Assembly: GCA_933228895.1 (NCBI GenBank) | Contig: OW121848.1 | Location: forward strand, 134,992,615 to 135,056,614 | From: Platycnemis pennipes | Lineage: Eukaryota; Arthropoda; Insecta; Odonata; Platycnemididae | Reading direction: 5' to 3' | DNA: 64,000 nt | Shown here: piece after piece, positions 1-12,710 of the stretch | Layout: the number at the start of each line of letters is the position of its first letter | Position numbering within the stretch: position 1 is the stretch's first letter | The notes under the pieces: generated by a model | The model's input: the letters and a program-made list of their open reading frames with translations, nothing else | What the model was told of the DNA's origin: nothing | Databases searched by the model: none | Translations under genes and position numbers: made by a program

Positions 1-36
1 AGGAGACCGATGCCTTATCCATTAGGCCACAGGGGC
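1..36 (-). tRNA. tRNA-Arg(CCT), 5' half, cut by window edge
   Basis: Read on the minus strand from 36 to 1, this is the first 36 nucleotides of a cytosolic arginine tRNA. It has a 7-nt acceptor strand (GCCCCTG), TG at positions 8-9, a D arm with GCC/GGC stem and an A-box-like TGGCCTAATGG, then the 5' anticodon stem and loop. Counting from G1, nucleotides 34-36 are CCT, so the window ends exactly at the anticodon. The sequence closely matches the well-known metazoan tRNA-Arg(CCT) layout. The 3' half lies outside the window, so a tRNA pseudogene or SINE head cannot be fully excluded. Confidence 0.8.
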
Positions 37-798
37 TGGTGTAAGAAAAGTCGAGATATATATTGATCTTCAAACATGAATAAAAATAATATTTTTCTTC
101 AAAACCTCTGAGATAAGGTCGATGCGGTGAAAGAAATGCAGTTGCATATGTTCGCAATGAACAGTTTCTATAATTATATACAAGGAATTGAATAAAGGTT
201 TAAAAATTAGTGTGTCGTTTTCTCCCTTTTGGCGCTCTTGCATTAGAACGAAGCTTTTATTAGTAAACTCTTGTTTTTACAACACAAGCAGTCTGCAGGG
301 AGGGATAAGTTTAAAAAAAAGCTGCTTTGCACTCTAAAAGGCAGAAAACCTGATATTCTGTCGTATTTGTGACTGATTGAAGAAGACTCCTCAAATGAGC
401 TGTTGCTTCGGGAAACGACTTTTAGAAAAATTGATCGATCTAAATGAATTTCTCTCGGGTTATCCACCGGATTAGGTCATTCAGGGCCGATGTAAAGATG
501 GCCAACTCCATCGTACTCAGGGTGTTGAGGCAACCCAGAGACCTTCACTCATAATATGCTGGGAAAGCACGAAATCTTCCTTCAAGATCATTATTATTAA
601 TTTATTTGTTACAATAAAGTAACATCCAACTCCGAGTTTCCGGCTAGCATCGGGTTTCGTTGCCTTCATAATTGCCGGAGACTATATTATAGCCGGAATT
701 ATTATACTATTATTATATATTTATTTGCCCAGTTGACACTGTACAAGAGATTGGTAAGTGCATAAGGCACATCAAAGGTTCAGATTTAATTATGAGTC
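37..798. other. AT-rich stretch, nothing recognised
   Basis: This lies downstream of nothing but the tRNA 5' flank. I see no coding region, tRNA-like element or LINE tail here. Short open frames have no recognisable domain. Confidence 0.5.
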
Positions 799-1355
799 TT
801 ATGCTGAGACAGCCTTTTTGAATACAGTCAGTTTTTCTGCACTTTTTATCAAAACAGGTAGGTGGTAATACAATTTAGTGCAATTGAAATTTGGACCTTT
901 TGTTGTAAGGGCTAAGTTTGTTGATTTCACATGAATGTCTTTACTTCTTGTTTCATAAGAATGTAAGTGTTGATTCCGATTGAAGTTTGCCTTGTGTTTT
1001 ATTACATACACAACACAATGATATCTATACACACATGGTACAGTTAGTATTTCCATGGTCTTGAATAAGGGGCTACAATGAGCATTATACTTTGCATTAC
1101 ACATTGTTCTCATTATTTTCTTTTGTATTGTAAAAACAACTCTCAATAGGGAGGTAGATCCCCATATCACTATACCATGTGATAGTCGGGAGTAGAATAA
1201 ACCATAATATAGTCTTAAGATCATTTTGACTGACAGTATGTTTTAATACATAAATCAGATAGAATATTGTATTTAACTTTTTACACAAATACATAATTTT
1301 TACATCCCACTTGAGATTTGAGTCAACATAAATGCCAAGATATTTAATATGCTCT
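799..1355 (-). pseudogene. LINE fragment D, reverse transcriptase C-terminal region
   Basis: The minus strand encodes a 141-residue open stretch (1,224-799) typical of the region after the RT palm in Jockey/R1-like non-LTR retrotransposons: YYGLFYSRLSHGIVIWG, then VFTIQKKIMRTM and a later LYYHLPVLIK-like motif. Upstream (about 1,355-1,230) another frame continues the same protein with the LGIYVDSNLKWD-type motif, so the copy is frameshifted. It lacks the endonuclease and catalytic RT motifs and is a dead fragment. It differs from families A, B and C in this window. Assignment to a non-LTR RT is fairly secure; the clade is not. Confidence 0.65.
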
Positions 1356-4300
1356 AATATACTGTCAGATCTGTATTCCGTTTCAAGAGTACCTCAAGGT
1401 CAAGTATATGATCGATCTAGTTGTGGCTCTTGGAAACTGTCCGTGCACGTTTCATATCATGCATTATTACCTCTATATTCCTTGAATTTTTACTGTGGTC
1501 TGCGTAGCGCATCAAGGGACCCTTTCCATCGATTGATATTTTTTTTTCTCTCCCGATCTTCGGAAGGGGTTGGGGCACTATAAACGCGGAATGTTAATGA
1601 CAACCCGAGGAGTAATGAAGCTATCCACTCAACGCCCCGTGAATTTTTCGATTTTCCTCGCGGCAGAGAGAGTGAGGCGGGGGAGGGAGGCAGTGGACCA
1701 CCCACGCTACCACCGTAATATAGAGGAGAGGAGATGAGGCGAGGGAGGATTTCTGGAACTTGGCCCCGATACACTGGTCGCTGACTCTCTCCAGGGGAGG
1801 AGAGTGATGCGGCCGTGCATCCTGCGCTGCTGCACGAGGTGCTCGGGGGTGTGCCCCCCGTGGGGTTGGCAGCCGGGCAGAGACCATCATCCGCTCGATA
1901 ATAATTGAAGGGTGAAGGGCGGTGCCCAGCAACTGCTCCCCCGGTAGGGGACAGAGGGTGTTTTATGGTGATGACTCAAAAGTCGCCGGTTTGAATTTCG
2001 TGGCAAGGTTAACACCACTTTCACAGCGTTTGGAGTTATTCCAGTGCATTAGAGTTTGTCCTCAATTGTGGAATGAGAAAAATACGCCAGGTTGTAAAAA
2101 TAACCCATTGAATTCTGGGAAGTAAAACTATGGGATCAATCAAAATATAATTTTAATTTTTGTTTTATGGGAAATGTATTGTTGAGTTAAGACATCAGAG
2201 GTCTTCATATTTCATGCAAGTTGTAGTAAGAAATGAATACGCTTGTGTGAAGGAATGTCCCCCTGAATAATCTATTCTGGAACATGACGTTACGGGATTA
2301 ACCATGATAATTTTATGACTTCCGTTGAATAAATGAGAAAGGATTTTATGTTGTTTCGCTATGCCTTTGATTTAAAACTAGGCGTTACTTTTTTTACAAA
2401 TAAATGTGAACGTGAGTTATTTATCGTCCTTTCAAAATAATGAATGAGAAATATTTTTTCACCCATTTGATATACTTATAAACATTCTCTATGCCTACAT
2501 GCTATGCATGCCAAAAACAGCACATCTGATTACTTCTTAAAAACATCCATGTAAAAAATATGTGAACTTGAAAGTAGCGTGATAGTTGAATGCATTCATA
2601 TTTACTACTCTATTTCGCAAAGTAGCCTTGTTAGTTTTTACAAGATATGATGCTCTTGATTGATCAGTCACTCAGGATATATATATATATATATAACTAC
2701 ATTGTAATGCATTTACTTTGATTAGGTTCTTTTGACTCTAAATGTATTTAATTAATTATACCTGACAATTCTCTGCTGATGAAAAAAAACATAGCTTAGA
2801 TAGATTGATTGCCGAGGAGACCGTTCAAGAGGATTTATTTTCTTTGAGCAATAAGATATCAGAATAGATGTGATGAGGGGTTAAGATTAAGTATAAGTAT
2901 TACCTAAAGTATTGTGCATCTTATTGTTGGCATTGCTCTGAAGACTAATGTTGAGTTTAAACTGCATCCTTCATGTCTGTCGTAGTATATAGTTCAATTC
3001 GAATACATTATACTTCCAAGTATGTGTGGATTTCGATTATTTAAATTATGTTCTTCGTAATTTTCTCGTAATTATTTTCATGTGCTTAGAATGCGATTAA
3101 TTAATACTGATATTTTTAGGACGTGGTGTCTTATTTCTGGTTGCATATGTGTAGTGCAGTTATGATCATAATTATCCACTCTCTGCCATACTCCATTGAG
3201 GTGAATACTGTAGACGCAGGTGCATTTATCGTAAATTGATTTTCGTTTGGTCGAAGTGACTTAGGCAAGCTGTGCCCCCCTTTCCTTCCCACTTCTTGGG
3301 GGGATCGCCTCCCTGGAGGGTGAACCGGGGGTAATCCAACTGGAATGAATGGAGAGATGGGAGTTGTGGGAGGAATTAATGGAGGGTTTTGAGTATCCCC
3401 GTGGAATCCGGGTGAAATGGCTTGAGGGCGTGGGTGTGTGAGTTGGTGTGAGGCACGCCGGTGATCGGAATTCGTTGATGGGAAAGGATCTCACCCCCTC
3501 ACTTCCCCACCCCGACCACTTCTCACCCCGGGGGTAGGCCGCCGATCGGGGGAGGATGTTACCGATTGGCGGCGGAGGGTCAAGGTGGCCACGAAATCCC
3601 GTAAGAAGAAGGCGGCACCGGCAGTATCATAAATTCCTTAACATTTGCTTTCTTTTCCGATGACTTCCTTGATTTCCTCGTCCTGCCTACACGGTATATT
3701 ATGTCGCTAATAAAAACGCATTCCCAACGGCTGAGGGCGTTGAGGCATTATCAAAATCTTACGTGCATTGAATTTTAAATTTACATTGATTTTTTCACTG
3801 TTTTCTGCTTGTATTGTCTGCCGATATGATTACCCAGTGATCTATAACCCCTACAAAATATGAGTCAAAGAATTTAACATATTCCTTACTCATAAATTAT
3901 TTCATATGAGCGCCTTATTGTCTGCTTTGTACTTCCTACCCCATGAAACATTTTATTTTAAAGTATTTACTCATTATTTTATGGTAGACTAATTATCACT
4001 TTTTGTCGAGATTCAATCATTCCATTAATTCATCTCGATACTTTTATCGCTACATGCATGATACGTTACACGCATCTACGCCGCCATCCTCAACCATGTA
4101 TCAATTGAAACTAATGCAGTGCTCCCATCCATAGTAATTAGGTAATCCTAGGGCTGTAAAAAATGTCAGTTAGATAGAACAGTTAATTGTAGCGTGTAAG
4201 CCTCTGTTGACTTTTTCGTTAAACGGAAGTACCAAGAATAGGAGACTTGAATGTTTCACCCGATTTATATTAATAAAAAAACGCTACACAGCATTTTTTC

Positions 4301-5489
4301 ATCTTCTAACATCGGTACAAGTATCAGTGTATTTCATGATTGCAGTTTCACTATGCACTTGATGGTAGAAGTATTCTTGCGAGGATAATATTCAAAATAC
4401 AAACTAATGGATCTTATTTTTTTAAATATTTATCTACTTACAAATCCGCATACTCGTTTGTAATGAGGAGAATTTAAAAAAATATTTTCCTCTCTTTAGG
4501 AGAATATGATTCAGAGTATTCATTGTCATATTATTCATTTCTAAGAAATGATCACGTCGTTGGTTTTCTGCCTTCGAAACGAGGGTTTGAGTATCAAGTC
4601 CCGACTCGAAGAGATGACTCGTCGTGCCTGGGTTCTTAATGGATGCTTCTAGAAAGAAAATCCTCTTAGATAATAAATAACTCACTATTCAGATTCTTAC
4701 GCCTATGTAAATAGTTAGTTTTCGTTTGATTATGCCATTCCACACATGTTTTGAACGTACAGATGAAGTAATATCACTAATCAAGGGAATACTGCTGCCA
4801 TATTGGCGTAAATAATTTTTTTTAAATCTGTGCTAATTTATATAATTATTGATACATTTTTCGCACATCATGTGTTATTGGATTACACTTCATTCGTTAT
4901 CCCAAATCAATTTAAAAGACAACTCTAAAGTTGGCATCTTGGTAGTTACTCAGAATCTTGGATAATTGGCTTTTGACAAAGATACCTTTAGCTGATTTTA
5001 TCGCTATTTTGATTGTCTTTTGAGAGAGGGGGCATCTAAAGCAGGGATGATAATAAAACTTTTTTATAATCGATAAATCAATCTCTTAACCGGTTGGATG
5101 GATGCAATCAGAATTCCAAAAATCGATAAAATATAATTGACCAATAAATCGATGAACGTAGATGGGATCTTGTTAAATTTAGGGTAAGATTTTATTTTTT
5201 AACACAGGTGTATGATTAATTTGACTGTAAATTTTAAAAATGCAAATCACACCGCAGAATCCAGTGCCATTACTAACGTCCAATTTAATTAGCTTGTATA
5301 CGTTTAAAATTGTCTGTTCATTGCTTGATATGAAGGGCTGTTATAGTGATAATCCTATTCCTTGTTATCGATTTATTTTATTTCTTGGTGGCGTGAAAGG
5401 AGCATTGATTGAGCAAGTGCTCATTATGATTGCTTTCCTCACTATCACAAAAAAATAGCAAATCAAGCGCCAATCCCCTCTTCTCTAGC
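1356..5489. other. Long non-coding stretch with two GC-rich blocks
   Basis: No coding exon is recognisable. Two GC-rich blocks stand out from the AT-rich background: about 1,550-1,935 and about 3,270-3,600, the second with G and C runs. A short (AT)n microsatellite lies at about 2,680-2,696. Open frames in the GC-rich blocks are low-complexity proline/serine/arginine strings with no domain and I do not call them genes. The blocks could be promoter-associated islands or old repeats; the sequence alone does not decide. Confidence 0.4.
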
Positions 5490-6790
5490 TTTATACTCAT
5501 GATACCTCATCATCATCAACATCATGGGTCAACAATCCAAGGTTTGACGCAGCCCTCCACTCGATTCTTCTATCAGCCAACCTCTTCATATTGACGTAAT
5601 TCTTCTCTTTTACATCCTTCGCCATCTGTTCCATGTATCTCATACGAGGCCTGCCTATTTCAATCTTTCCATTCACTTTTCCCTCGACAATTGTCTTCAT
5701 CACGCCATCGGGTCTCAAGATATGGCCGATTAAGTTGTCCCTTCTTCTTTTTAGAGTTGTCAGCAGAATTCTCTTTTCCCCCACACTTCTTAGGACTTCT
5801 TCATTTCTCACTCGGTCGATCCATTTCATCTTCAGCATTCTTCGGTAGCACCATATTACGAATGCTTCCACCCTTTTCTTCTCCGCTGCTGTCATCGTCT
5901 ATGCCTCACTGCCGTAAAGAAACATGCTCCAGATGTATGTTCTGATGAATTGTTTCCTTTCTTGTACGCTTGTATTTCCAACTGTAAGTAGATTCTTCTT
6001 TTGATAGAAGGCCATCTTTGCCTAGGCTATTCTACTAATTATTTCTTTCTTGCTTCGTCCATGGTTGGTTACTCGGCTCCTAGGTAACAGAACTCTTTCA
6101 CCTCTTCCGGTTTTTGTTTTCCTAGTTTGACGTTGGTTTTGGCCTATTCCTTCTTGCTGCACACCAATATTTTAGTCTTCATCTTGTTTATCTTCAGCTG
6201 ATATCTGGCCATTGTCCTTTCCATGGTTACCAGAGTCTTATTCCGATCTCTCTCTGAATCTACTATGAGATCTTTGTCATCAGCGAATCGCAGCATGCTT
6301 ATTTTTTATCTTTGGATAGTCACTCCAGAAGACTTCTCTTTGATTTCATTGATGGCTCTCTCGATGTAAACATTAAAAATTACGGGAGACGGTGCACAGC
6401 CTTGTCTCACTCCTTTCCTTCTTGTTTCTTCACAGCTGGGTCCAGATTTTTCAAAGATGCTTGGTTTTTATACAAACTATGAATAATTCTTTGGTCATTG
6501 TAGGACACTCCAATTCCCTTCAGAATTACAAGCATTGAATTCCAATCCACGTTGTCAAAAGCCTTCTTTTCACAAATGCAACGAAGGTTGTTTTCTCTTC
6601 TCCATTCTCTTATATATGAGCAGCCTAAGGGCCAAAATTGCTTCATTGTACCCTTTCTTTTCCTTAATTCAAATTGATCTTCATCCAGGAACTCCTCTGC
6701 TTTTCGGTCTATTCTTCTGTAGAAGATCCTTGTCAATATCTACGATGCCAGTGTCGTCAGGCTAATAGTCCTAAAATTTTCGCATTTCTC
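5490..6790 (-). pseudogene. LINE family C, degenerate RT and C-terminal copy
   Basis: The minus strand shows broken pieces of one non-LTR retrotransposon in collinear order. RT block: an FRKG-like stretch and KKAFDNVDW, then LYKNQ (6,736-6,407). YADD region: read near 6,310-6,150 as SMLRFADD followed by a KINKMKTKIL-like motif. C-terminal segment: GHILRPDG then GRPRMRYMEQM and RRIEWRAASN (5,895-5,497). The 3' end runs into a (GAT)n microsatellite on the minus strand (about 5,504-5,520 on plus as CATCATCATC). Frameshifts and stops separate the pieces, so it cannot make an active protein. The GHILR...GRPR pairing is common in RTE-like arthropod LINEs, but I do not assign the clade firmly. Confidence 0.8.
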
Positions 6791-8998
6791 CGCTCTCTTC
6801 TTTTTGGAAATAGTAAGCATATGATCCAACCTTCTATCACTTATTACTTGATCGATTAATCGAACTCAAAGATATCACGTTAGGTATCTGTACATGATCG
6901 AAAGAAAGTAGTTTATTTTATCACATATTTATTTGCTGCCATCTATGTTACCTAAATAATATTTATTCCTAATCTACTCCTTACCTGTTTGTGGTAATAA
7001 GTGGCGTAACTTCATTATTCGCGCTTTTACTCGGCCAACTTGCGTGTACTCCCACCGAAACCGCATTCTCAAGAGAGATATCCATTGTTTTGATGTCCTC
7101 GAGACTCGGGAATCGTTCTTTGCAACGGCTTCAGAGGAATGAATGAACTAAATGAGTTATTAATTGGTCTCCGGGGTCTCTGGGAAAATAATAGCCCTAA
7201 TTTTTCATTTTTTTTGCTAACCGTTGGGCCGATTTCGTACGGCGTAGCCAATCATCTCAGAGGTGCGAAATATTTTAACGGGTTTGGTTCCCATCATGAC
7301 TTTCACAGTAATTAGCCATGTTGGGAACCGAAATATCTCAATTATGATCACCCTCGGATCTCTCGTAATACCCTCTGGATGAGAAGTGAAATTTCGCAAA
7401 TCTCGGGATTTCCCCTGAACGTCTTTCTTCCCTTTATCCTAAGTTTCGTTTGATTTTTTTATCGTCGCCCATGGGAGGAGAAATAAATCGTTTCCGCTTG
7501 CAAGTGGAAGTAACTGGTGTTCGAATGAGCACATTTATTTATATATTGGAATCGGGATTTAACCCCATGGATATTTTTCCAAACAGGGTTTTCTGTATTA
7601 CGGTGCCGAATGCCGTGTTGACAATAACTAAATAATATCTTGTGGTGACCTATGGATAAATTACTAAACAGCAAACAAATTTATATTTTTAAAGATAGTT
7701 ACTTTAATAGCTTATACTTATTTGCTTACATCCTAAATGTTATCATACTGGTATTTTTGGTACATAACTTACTTTTGTGTATATTAAATCCATAGAGGTA
7801 GTTGGGTTTACATAATTGATTGCTGGTACATATAGCCTTTTTGTCGTTTACACTTGCAATGGAGTTGTAACGCATGTTATTTCTAATGATTCGTCCTTGC
7901 TGAGGTATCGTAGTTACCGCAAGTTCCAGCTGCATGCTTAGAACACTCCACATGTATCTAAAAAATCTTCTTTAGATCTTTTCCTATGTTTCTCTCGTTG
8001 CCTTTTCGCCCTTTTGATAGGTCTTTTATTTTTCGTATCTGTGAACGTTAGAGCTCCGAACAAGACAAGAGCCTTGTCCTGTTAGAGCCAGATAAAGTTC
8101 AAGTAGATTATTAATTCATTTTATGTTGCTTTTTGAATTTGAACTTAAATTCGGACTACGCAACACAATACTTTAACATTTAGGGACTTCATTCCCTTTC
8201 TCTTCTAACCGTGAAATTCTAAGGCGTGCCACGATTCCCTTTCAAGATGTTTCCTAGAGGATTGTATAAAATATTTTGTCCTCCAAAGACGTATACGGAA
8301 TACTCACGTGCTAGTGAATGGAATGCCATCTTCTGAAAGAATTGATAAGCGTCGGAAATATTTGTATGATGGGTGAAAAGTCCTCCTAATTTGGAATATG
8401 CACGTCAGATGTACAGAGTGATTCACTTCGTGGGGTGAAGTTTGCGCAAGCCGATTTGATTTCACGGCTTTCACAGCAAATCAGTTTCACCAGCTCGTGC
8501 CAACGTCTGCCAGGCCGTCAAAGAGGCATGAGTCAAGATTGACGGAAATGACAAAGAGATGGGAGGGAAACATTGGTTCGTGAAAGACGAGAAGAGTGTG
8601 GATAGGGAAAAAACTATGAAGGTCGGGAGAATGGGCTGTCTTTGGAGGCCGTCGGGAAGGCAGCGAGAGGTATATATATGGCCATCGTTGCCCCCTTTGG
8701 CAAGTATAGCAGTCTATGGGAAATGGGTAGGAAATTTTCAGCTATAGATAAGAATTAGTTGAATAAACCTGCTGATGAGTTTTAGCCCGGAGAAAAATTG
8801 CTCAATCTCATTTGTTATAATAGCCCAGTCACACTGAATGAGCATTTTTTCTGGTAGACATGATGACTAGTAATAGTTTCCTTTAAAGTAACCGAATCAA
8901 TCGATTTAAATTTTAGCTTTGGATTACTGCGTATTTTACGTGATGCCATAGCTGCAATATTAATCACATATATTCATCTACATCTATATCTACACGAT
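6791..8998. other. AT-rich stretch, nothing recognised
   Basis: I see no coding sequence, tRNA-like element or LINE tail. Short open frames have no family resemblance. Confidence 0.4.
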
Positions 8999-8999
8999 A

Positions 9000-9287
9000 C
9001 GAATAATTAGAGATACGAATAAAGATAAATATGTCCAGAGAGTAGCAATGAATAGCATTGGTATTTGCATGTTGGTATGAGTAGGTACTTAAAGCTGACC
9101 GTACTAACAGAATGTCTTAGCATGTTTTCTTTGAAATTTCTATCTTTTTTAAATAGTGTAGTTCTGACTACTATATTAATACTATTCCTTTTTTATGCAT
9201 GATATGTAGTACATGTTTGGTGAGAAATCAACCCCTGCCACACACCCTTGTGGAGGCTTGCAGGGTATTATGAAGATGTAGATGTAG
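9000..9287 (+). mobile_element. LINE family A, 3' tail copy
   Basis: This copy holds the last codons of the A ORF2 (AGAGATACGAATAA... onward), the 3' UTR and the terminal hairpin with CCCTGC/GCAGGG arms, then (GATGTA)n. It is about 95% like the 3' end of the full-length copy by eye. It is 5'-truncated and joined tail-to-tail to a family B copy at 9,288. Confidence 0.85.
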
Positions 9288-9469
9288 ATACCCTGCAAGC
9301 CACCGCGAGGGTGTGTGGCAGGGAGTGAGCATCACCAAGCATGCACTACTAACATGCAAACAAGCAACTATAGGGTCTCATGCAACTAGATTAATAGTAT
9401 CTATAGTATTCAAGGGGTTAATACATGCATCATGCACTACAGACTACTCTAAAATATTTCACCTACCTT
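9288..9469 (-). mobile_element. LINE family B, 3' tail copy, inverted
   Basis: On the minus strand this matches the 3' UTR of the long family B copy (59,430-59,610), including the hairpin and the AACAATCTAGTTGCATGAGA-type segment. Similarity stops after the CACCTACCT motif near 9,469. Its tail abuts the tail of the A copy at 9,287, giving a 3'-to-3' junction. Confidence 0.85.
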
Positions 9470-10616
9470 CACTGGTGTTAACTCGGAGATTAGTTCCACT
9501 CTTCACTCCTCTCCAACCTAACATAATTCTTCTTTATGCATCTTCCATCACTCCATCTCATATCTATTCAGAATGGGGATTCCTTTGTAAATGTTATCTT
9601 CCTTTCAACGAACCTTTTCATGAGATCATTATGTCTAATGATGCTTCCAATAAGCTGTATTGCTCTAATATTCATATTAATTTTTCTGGCAACAACTTAG
9701 TTACTTCTTCCCTCTATGCTTTAAATCTCCACAGTTCTACGACAACAGAAATGTTTCTAAATTTTCACTCTTGCTTTTTCTGCCTAAATTATTTACCATG
9801 CCGCACTGCCATAGAGGAGTGGAATTCGTAAGTAAATTCTCTAGAGTTGAATGCTTATATACATTCCTGAGGTAGATTTCAAATTGAGGAAACATGTTTT
9901 AATAAGGTGTCAACTAGGTAAGCGCGGCTTAAATTTAAGAATATTAAGAAGGGTTAACTTTAAAAAGATTTATATACACTCATTGCATGTGGTGAAGTAT
10001 GTGTTAGAGCATTTTTCCAATATACTACCAGCCAGGCTACCGTTAAATGCAATTATCTACGCAATTTTTCCGGCATCTTACATTTCTCATATTACACGCG
10101 TGATTAGGCAGTTTCAATTGATCCATACCGCCCTCTTATTTTATTTTTGAGATTAAATGGGCTGTAATCTGCTGTAATTCTCATAGTGTTTTAGTCATAT
10201 CAGAAAAGATAACAGGTGGTAATAATTCATTTGGGTCGCATTCGCATTGCATCACACCACGGGAAGCCATTTGTTCATTAAATTCAAGGCAATGTTTTAG
10301 GGGAATTTTAAGGGAAGTTTCTAGGATATAAAAGAGATTCCGTATTTATTCTAATTTGTGTGACCTACGAAAAGCCTACAACATGAGCAAAGCATGGAGT
10401 GAGTTATGTAAAAAATGGAAAGGTCACATTTTATCGGGGAGAATGACCATGGGAGAAAGATAAAACTCAGACCTCAGAAAGCACAAATATAAAAAAATTT
10501 CGTTTTTGAACTTAGGCTTATTAGAATTTAAAGCTCTACGAGAGAAACTCTTAAATCTTTTACCTTAAAAATGTAGAAAGTTTTATAAAAAATGTAAGGG
10601 GGTTATTTAAAGTGGA
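9470..10616. other. AT-rich stretch, nothing recognised
   Basis: A 172-codon open frame (9,313-9,831) begins inside the inverted LINE tail and has no recognisable domain; I treat it as chance. Nothing else is identifiable. Confidence 0.4.
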
Positions 10617-10994
10617 TTCAAATGATTGTTTACAACACAAATGATTGTTTACAACACAAATGATTATTTACAACACAAATGATTGTTTACAACACAAATG
10701 ATTGTTTACAACACAAATGATTGTTTACAACGCAAATGATTGTTTACAACGCAAATTATTGTTTACAACGCAAATTATTGTTTACAACACAAATTATTGT
10801 TTACATCACAAATTATTGTTTACAACACAAATTATTGTTAACAACACAAATTATTGCGTACAACACAAATTATTGTTTACAACACAAATTATTGTTTACA
10901 ACACAAATTATTGTTAACAACACAAATTATTGTTTACAACACAAATTATTCTTTACAACACAAATTATTGTTTACAGCACAAATGATTGTTTAA
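10617..10994 (+). repeat. 19-bp minisatellite, about 20 units
   Basis: The unit is AAATGATTGTTTACAACAC, repeated head to tail about 20 times with few mismatches. The first seven or so units and the last unit carry ATGATT, while the inner units carry ATTATT, so variants are clustered as expected from local unit turnover. A subset near 10,731-10,777 has ACGC instead of ACAC. Because 19 is not a multiple of three, overlapping open frames run through the array; these are artefacts of the repeat. Confidence 0.97.
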
Positions 10995-12050
10995 GATTCA
11001 CTTTCCATCAGGCTGTTGGCATAATAGCAGTTTATGGATAAGTAATAAAGAAATTAATAAGTAAAAGTCATTTTCGTCGCAAGAAATGGACGCCTCTTTT
11101 CTTATCGTTACCTCCCACCTTGTCCACAAGTTTAGAAATGGATCGGAATCAACATTGCGGTCTGTCTCTTCACACGATCGCCGACCCCACCGCTTGCCAA
11201 TTACAACTAGGGATTCGGAAGTCTCACTTCCCGCGTCTGGAATCGTTTTCACCCCGTCCCCACCCTGTATTGTTGTCCTGGGTCCTCCGGCCGCAGAGGC
11301 CTCATCCGTTTGCTTTGGTAGTGCCTGGGAATCGAATTGAGGAAGAGGGGGGGAAGAGGAAGTGGGACTTATGAAAGGGGAGAGGTGGGAGGGGAGACTC
11401 AGGGAGCCTAATCTCCTCCCATCCCTCCCTCCCTTCACAACAGCCCCCTTGCTCCAAAGAGCAGCCATATCCTTTCCCACCCCCTTACGCGACTTAAACC
11501 GCCCACGCGCAATGATCCCACGGGGGTGTGCTGTTCCGGTCTCTCTCCCGCCATCAAAACCATCATCCCCCGCTTTTACACGAGCGTGCGCCATAGGGAG
11601 CCCACCCTCTGACCCCTTCTTTAGGTTTCCCGTCGTTCCGTGCGACTGCTTACCCCGCGATGGCGACCTTTCCATGAGCTTCTCTTTCTCTCCTCCTCCC
11701 TCACAAGTGGTCGTGACGAGGCATGCGAAAAAGGGTCATGTTTGGTTCCCAGGGGTTCGGTGATAGCCGATCCCTGGCTCAAACGGGTGAGCTATATGGG
11801 ATGGAGCTTGTTTTGTCTTTGGGCAGTGAGAGGAACAGAAAAGTCGAAGGAAAATGTTCTGCAGTGCAAGAATGCAGTCGCAAGTTCGCGAAAATAAAAA
11901 AGTGCAGCAAGAGTAATTGCCGTTTTCAATTTGTACTACAAAGTTTGTGAGGGAGCTATATGAGGAAACCCATTTTATGAACTAAAATAGTTTCAACTCT
12001 GTCTAGTCTCTTACGCATGTGAGCAATACTTTCTTTCTTATGGGATGGTT
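10995..12050. other. Non-coding stretch with GC-rich block
   Basis: A GC-rich, pyrimidine/purine-biased block spans about 11,120-11,800. Long open frames occur on both strands here (for example 11,675-10,998 minus and 11,362-11,763 plus), but they overlap each other, are low complexity and show no domain. I see no supported gene. Confidence 0.4.
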
Positions 12051-12145
12051 CATCTACATCCACACAATACCCTGCAAGCCACCGCTATGGTGTGTGGCAG
12101 TGGAGATCACCAAACATGCACTATTGGCAATCAACTACGCTAGGT
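12051..12145 (-). mobile_element. LINE A/B-type 3' tail fragment
   Basis: The minus-strand end of a LINE is recognisable by the inverted (TGTAGA)n remnant, ATACCCTGCAAGCCACC and TGTGTGGCAG, followed by CACCAAACATGCACTA. Only about 95 bp remain. Confidence 0.75.
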
Positions 12146-12568
12146 TCAGTAAGTGTGCTTTCATTTTCATTTTAATATTTTTAAACCTCCTGGAGATAGA
12201 AGGTTTCTAAGTCCCTTGAGGTCATCGATTTGCTTATTGTGGTCGAGCCAGCCATTATTTAGATTTTTAACCCGTCCATGTGTAGGCCATAGCTCAGTGA
12301 CGAATGTTATTCAATTCTACACATGAAAATCTAAAATAAAAACGCGACGCAATTTTCCATAATGCTGTGTGACAGGGCGTGAGCCAACACTATTACGAAT
12401 GTTAAAACACATTCATTTTTTATAGATTGCATTGCATATTCTATTGTTGATCATTTTAATTCCGCACTACATACTGTACCTATGAAATACATCATATTCA
12501 TACTTAACTATCTACAATGCCTTTACCACTTTGAAAATCCCAATGGTCACATCCAGCATTCATTATTC

Positions 12569-12601
12569 TCATGTTCCCAGCCTATATGGCTGGGAACATG
12601 A
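12569..12601. repeat. Perfect 14-bp inverted repeat
   Basis: TCATGTTCCCAGCC and GGCTGGGAACATGA flank a 5-nt TATAT loop. The stem is perfect but does not extend much beyond 14 bp, so it is short for a microRNA precursor. Confidence 0.85.
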
Positions 12602-12614
12602 AATTCAGGTCTAG

Positions 12615-12710
12615 TATCATACGTTGGGATCGGGTTGGAGTGATGGCTTTAAAACTAGAACCACACTTTTAGCGTTCGAGTTTCATTCCTGCCAACGGAA
12701 TATTTTTTAT
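12615..12710 (+). repeat. tRNA-derived SINE head, degenerate
   Basis: It begins ATCGGGTTGGAGTGATGG, close to the start of the SINE at 18,468 (ATCGGGTTGGTGTGGTG), and has a B-box-like GTTCGAGTTTCATTCC. The body is not recognisable downstream. Confidence 0.4.

Noticed and set aside
799..1224. Host gene of unknown function
   Set aside because: The motifs match the post-palm region of non-LTR reverse transcriptases and the upstream continuation is frameshifted.
9313..9831. 172-codon frame
   Set aside because: Its first part is antisense LINE B 3' UTR; the rest has no family resemblance.
10617..10994. CRISPR-like array
   Set aside because: The repeats are contiguous with no unique spacers, and the context is eukaryotic.
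10702..11041. Open frames of 71 and 106 codons through the 19-bp array
   Set aside because: They exist only because a stop-free 19-bp unit is repeated in all three frames; the peptide is a repeat artefact.
10998..11763. Long overlapping open frames on both strands in the GC-rich block
   Set aside because: They overlap on opposite strands, are low complexity and show no domain or codon pattern; explained by GC content.
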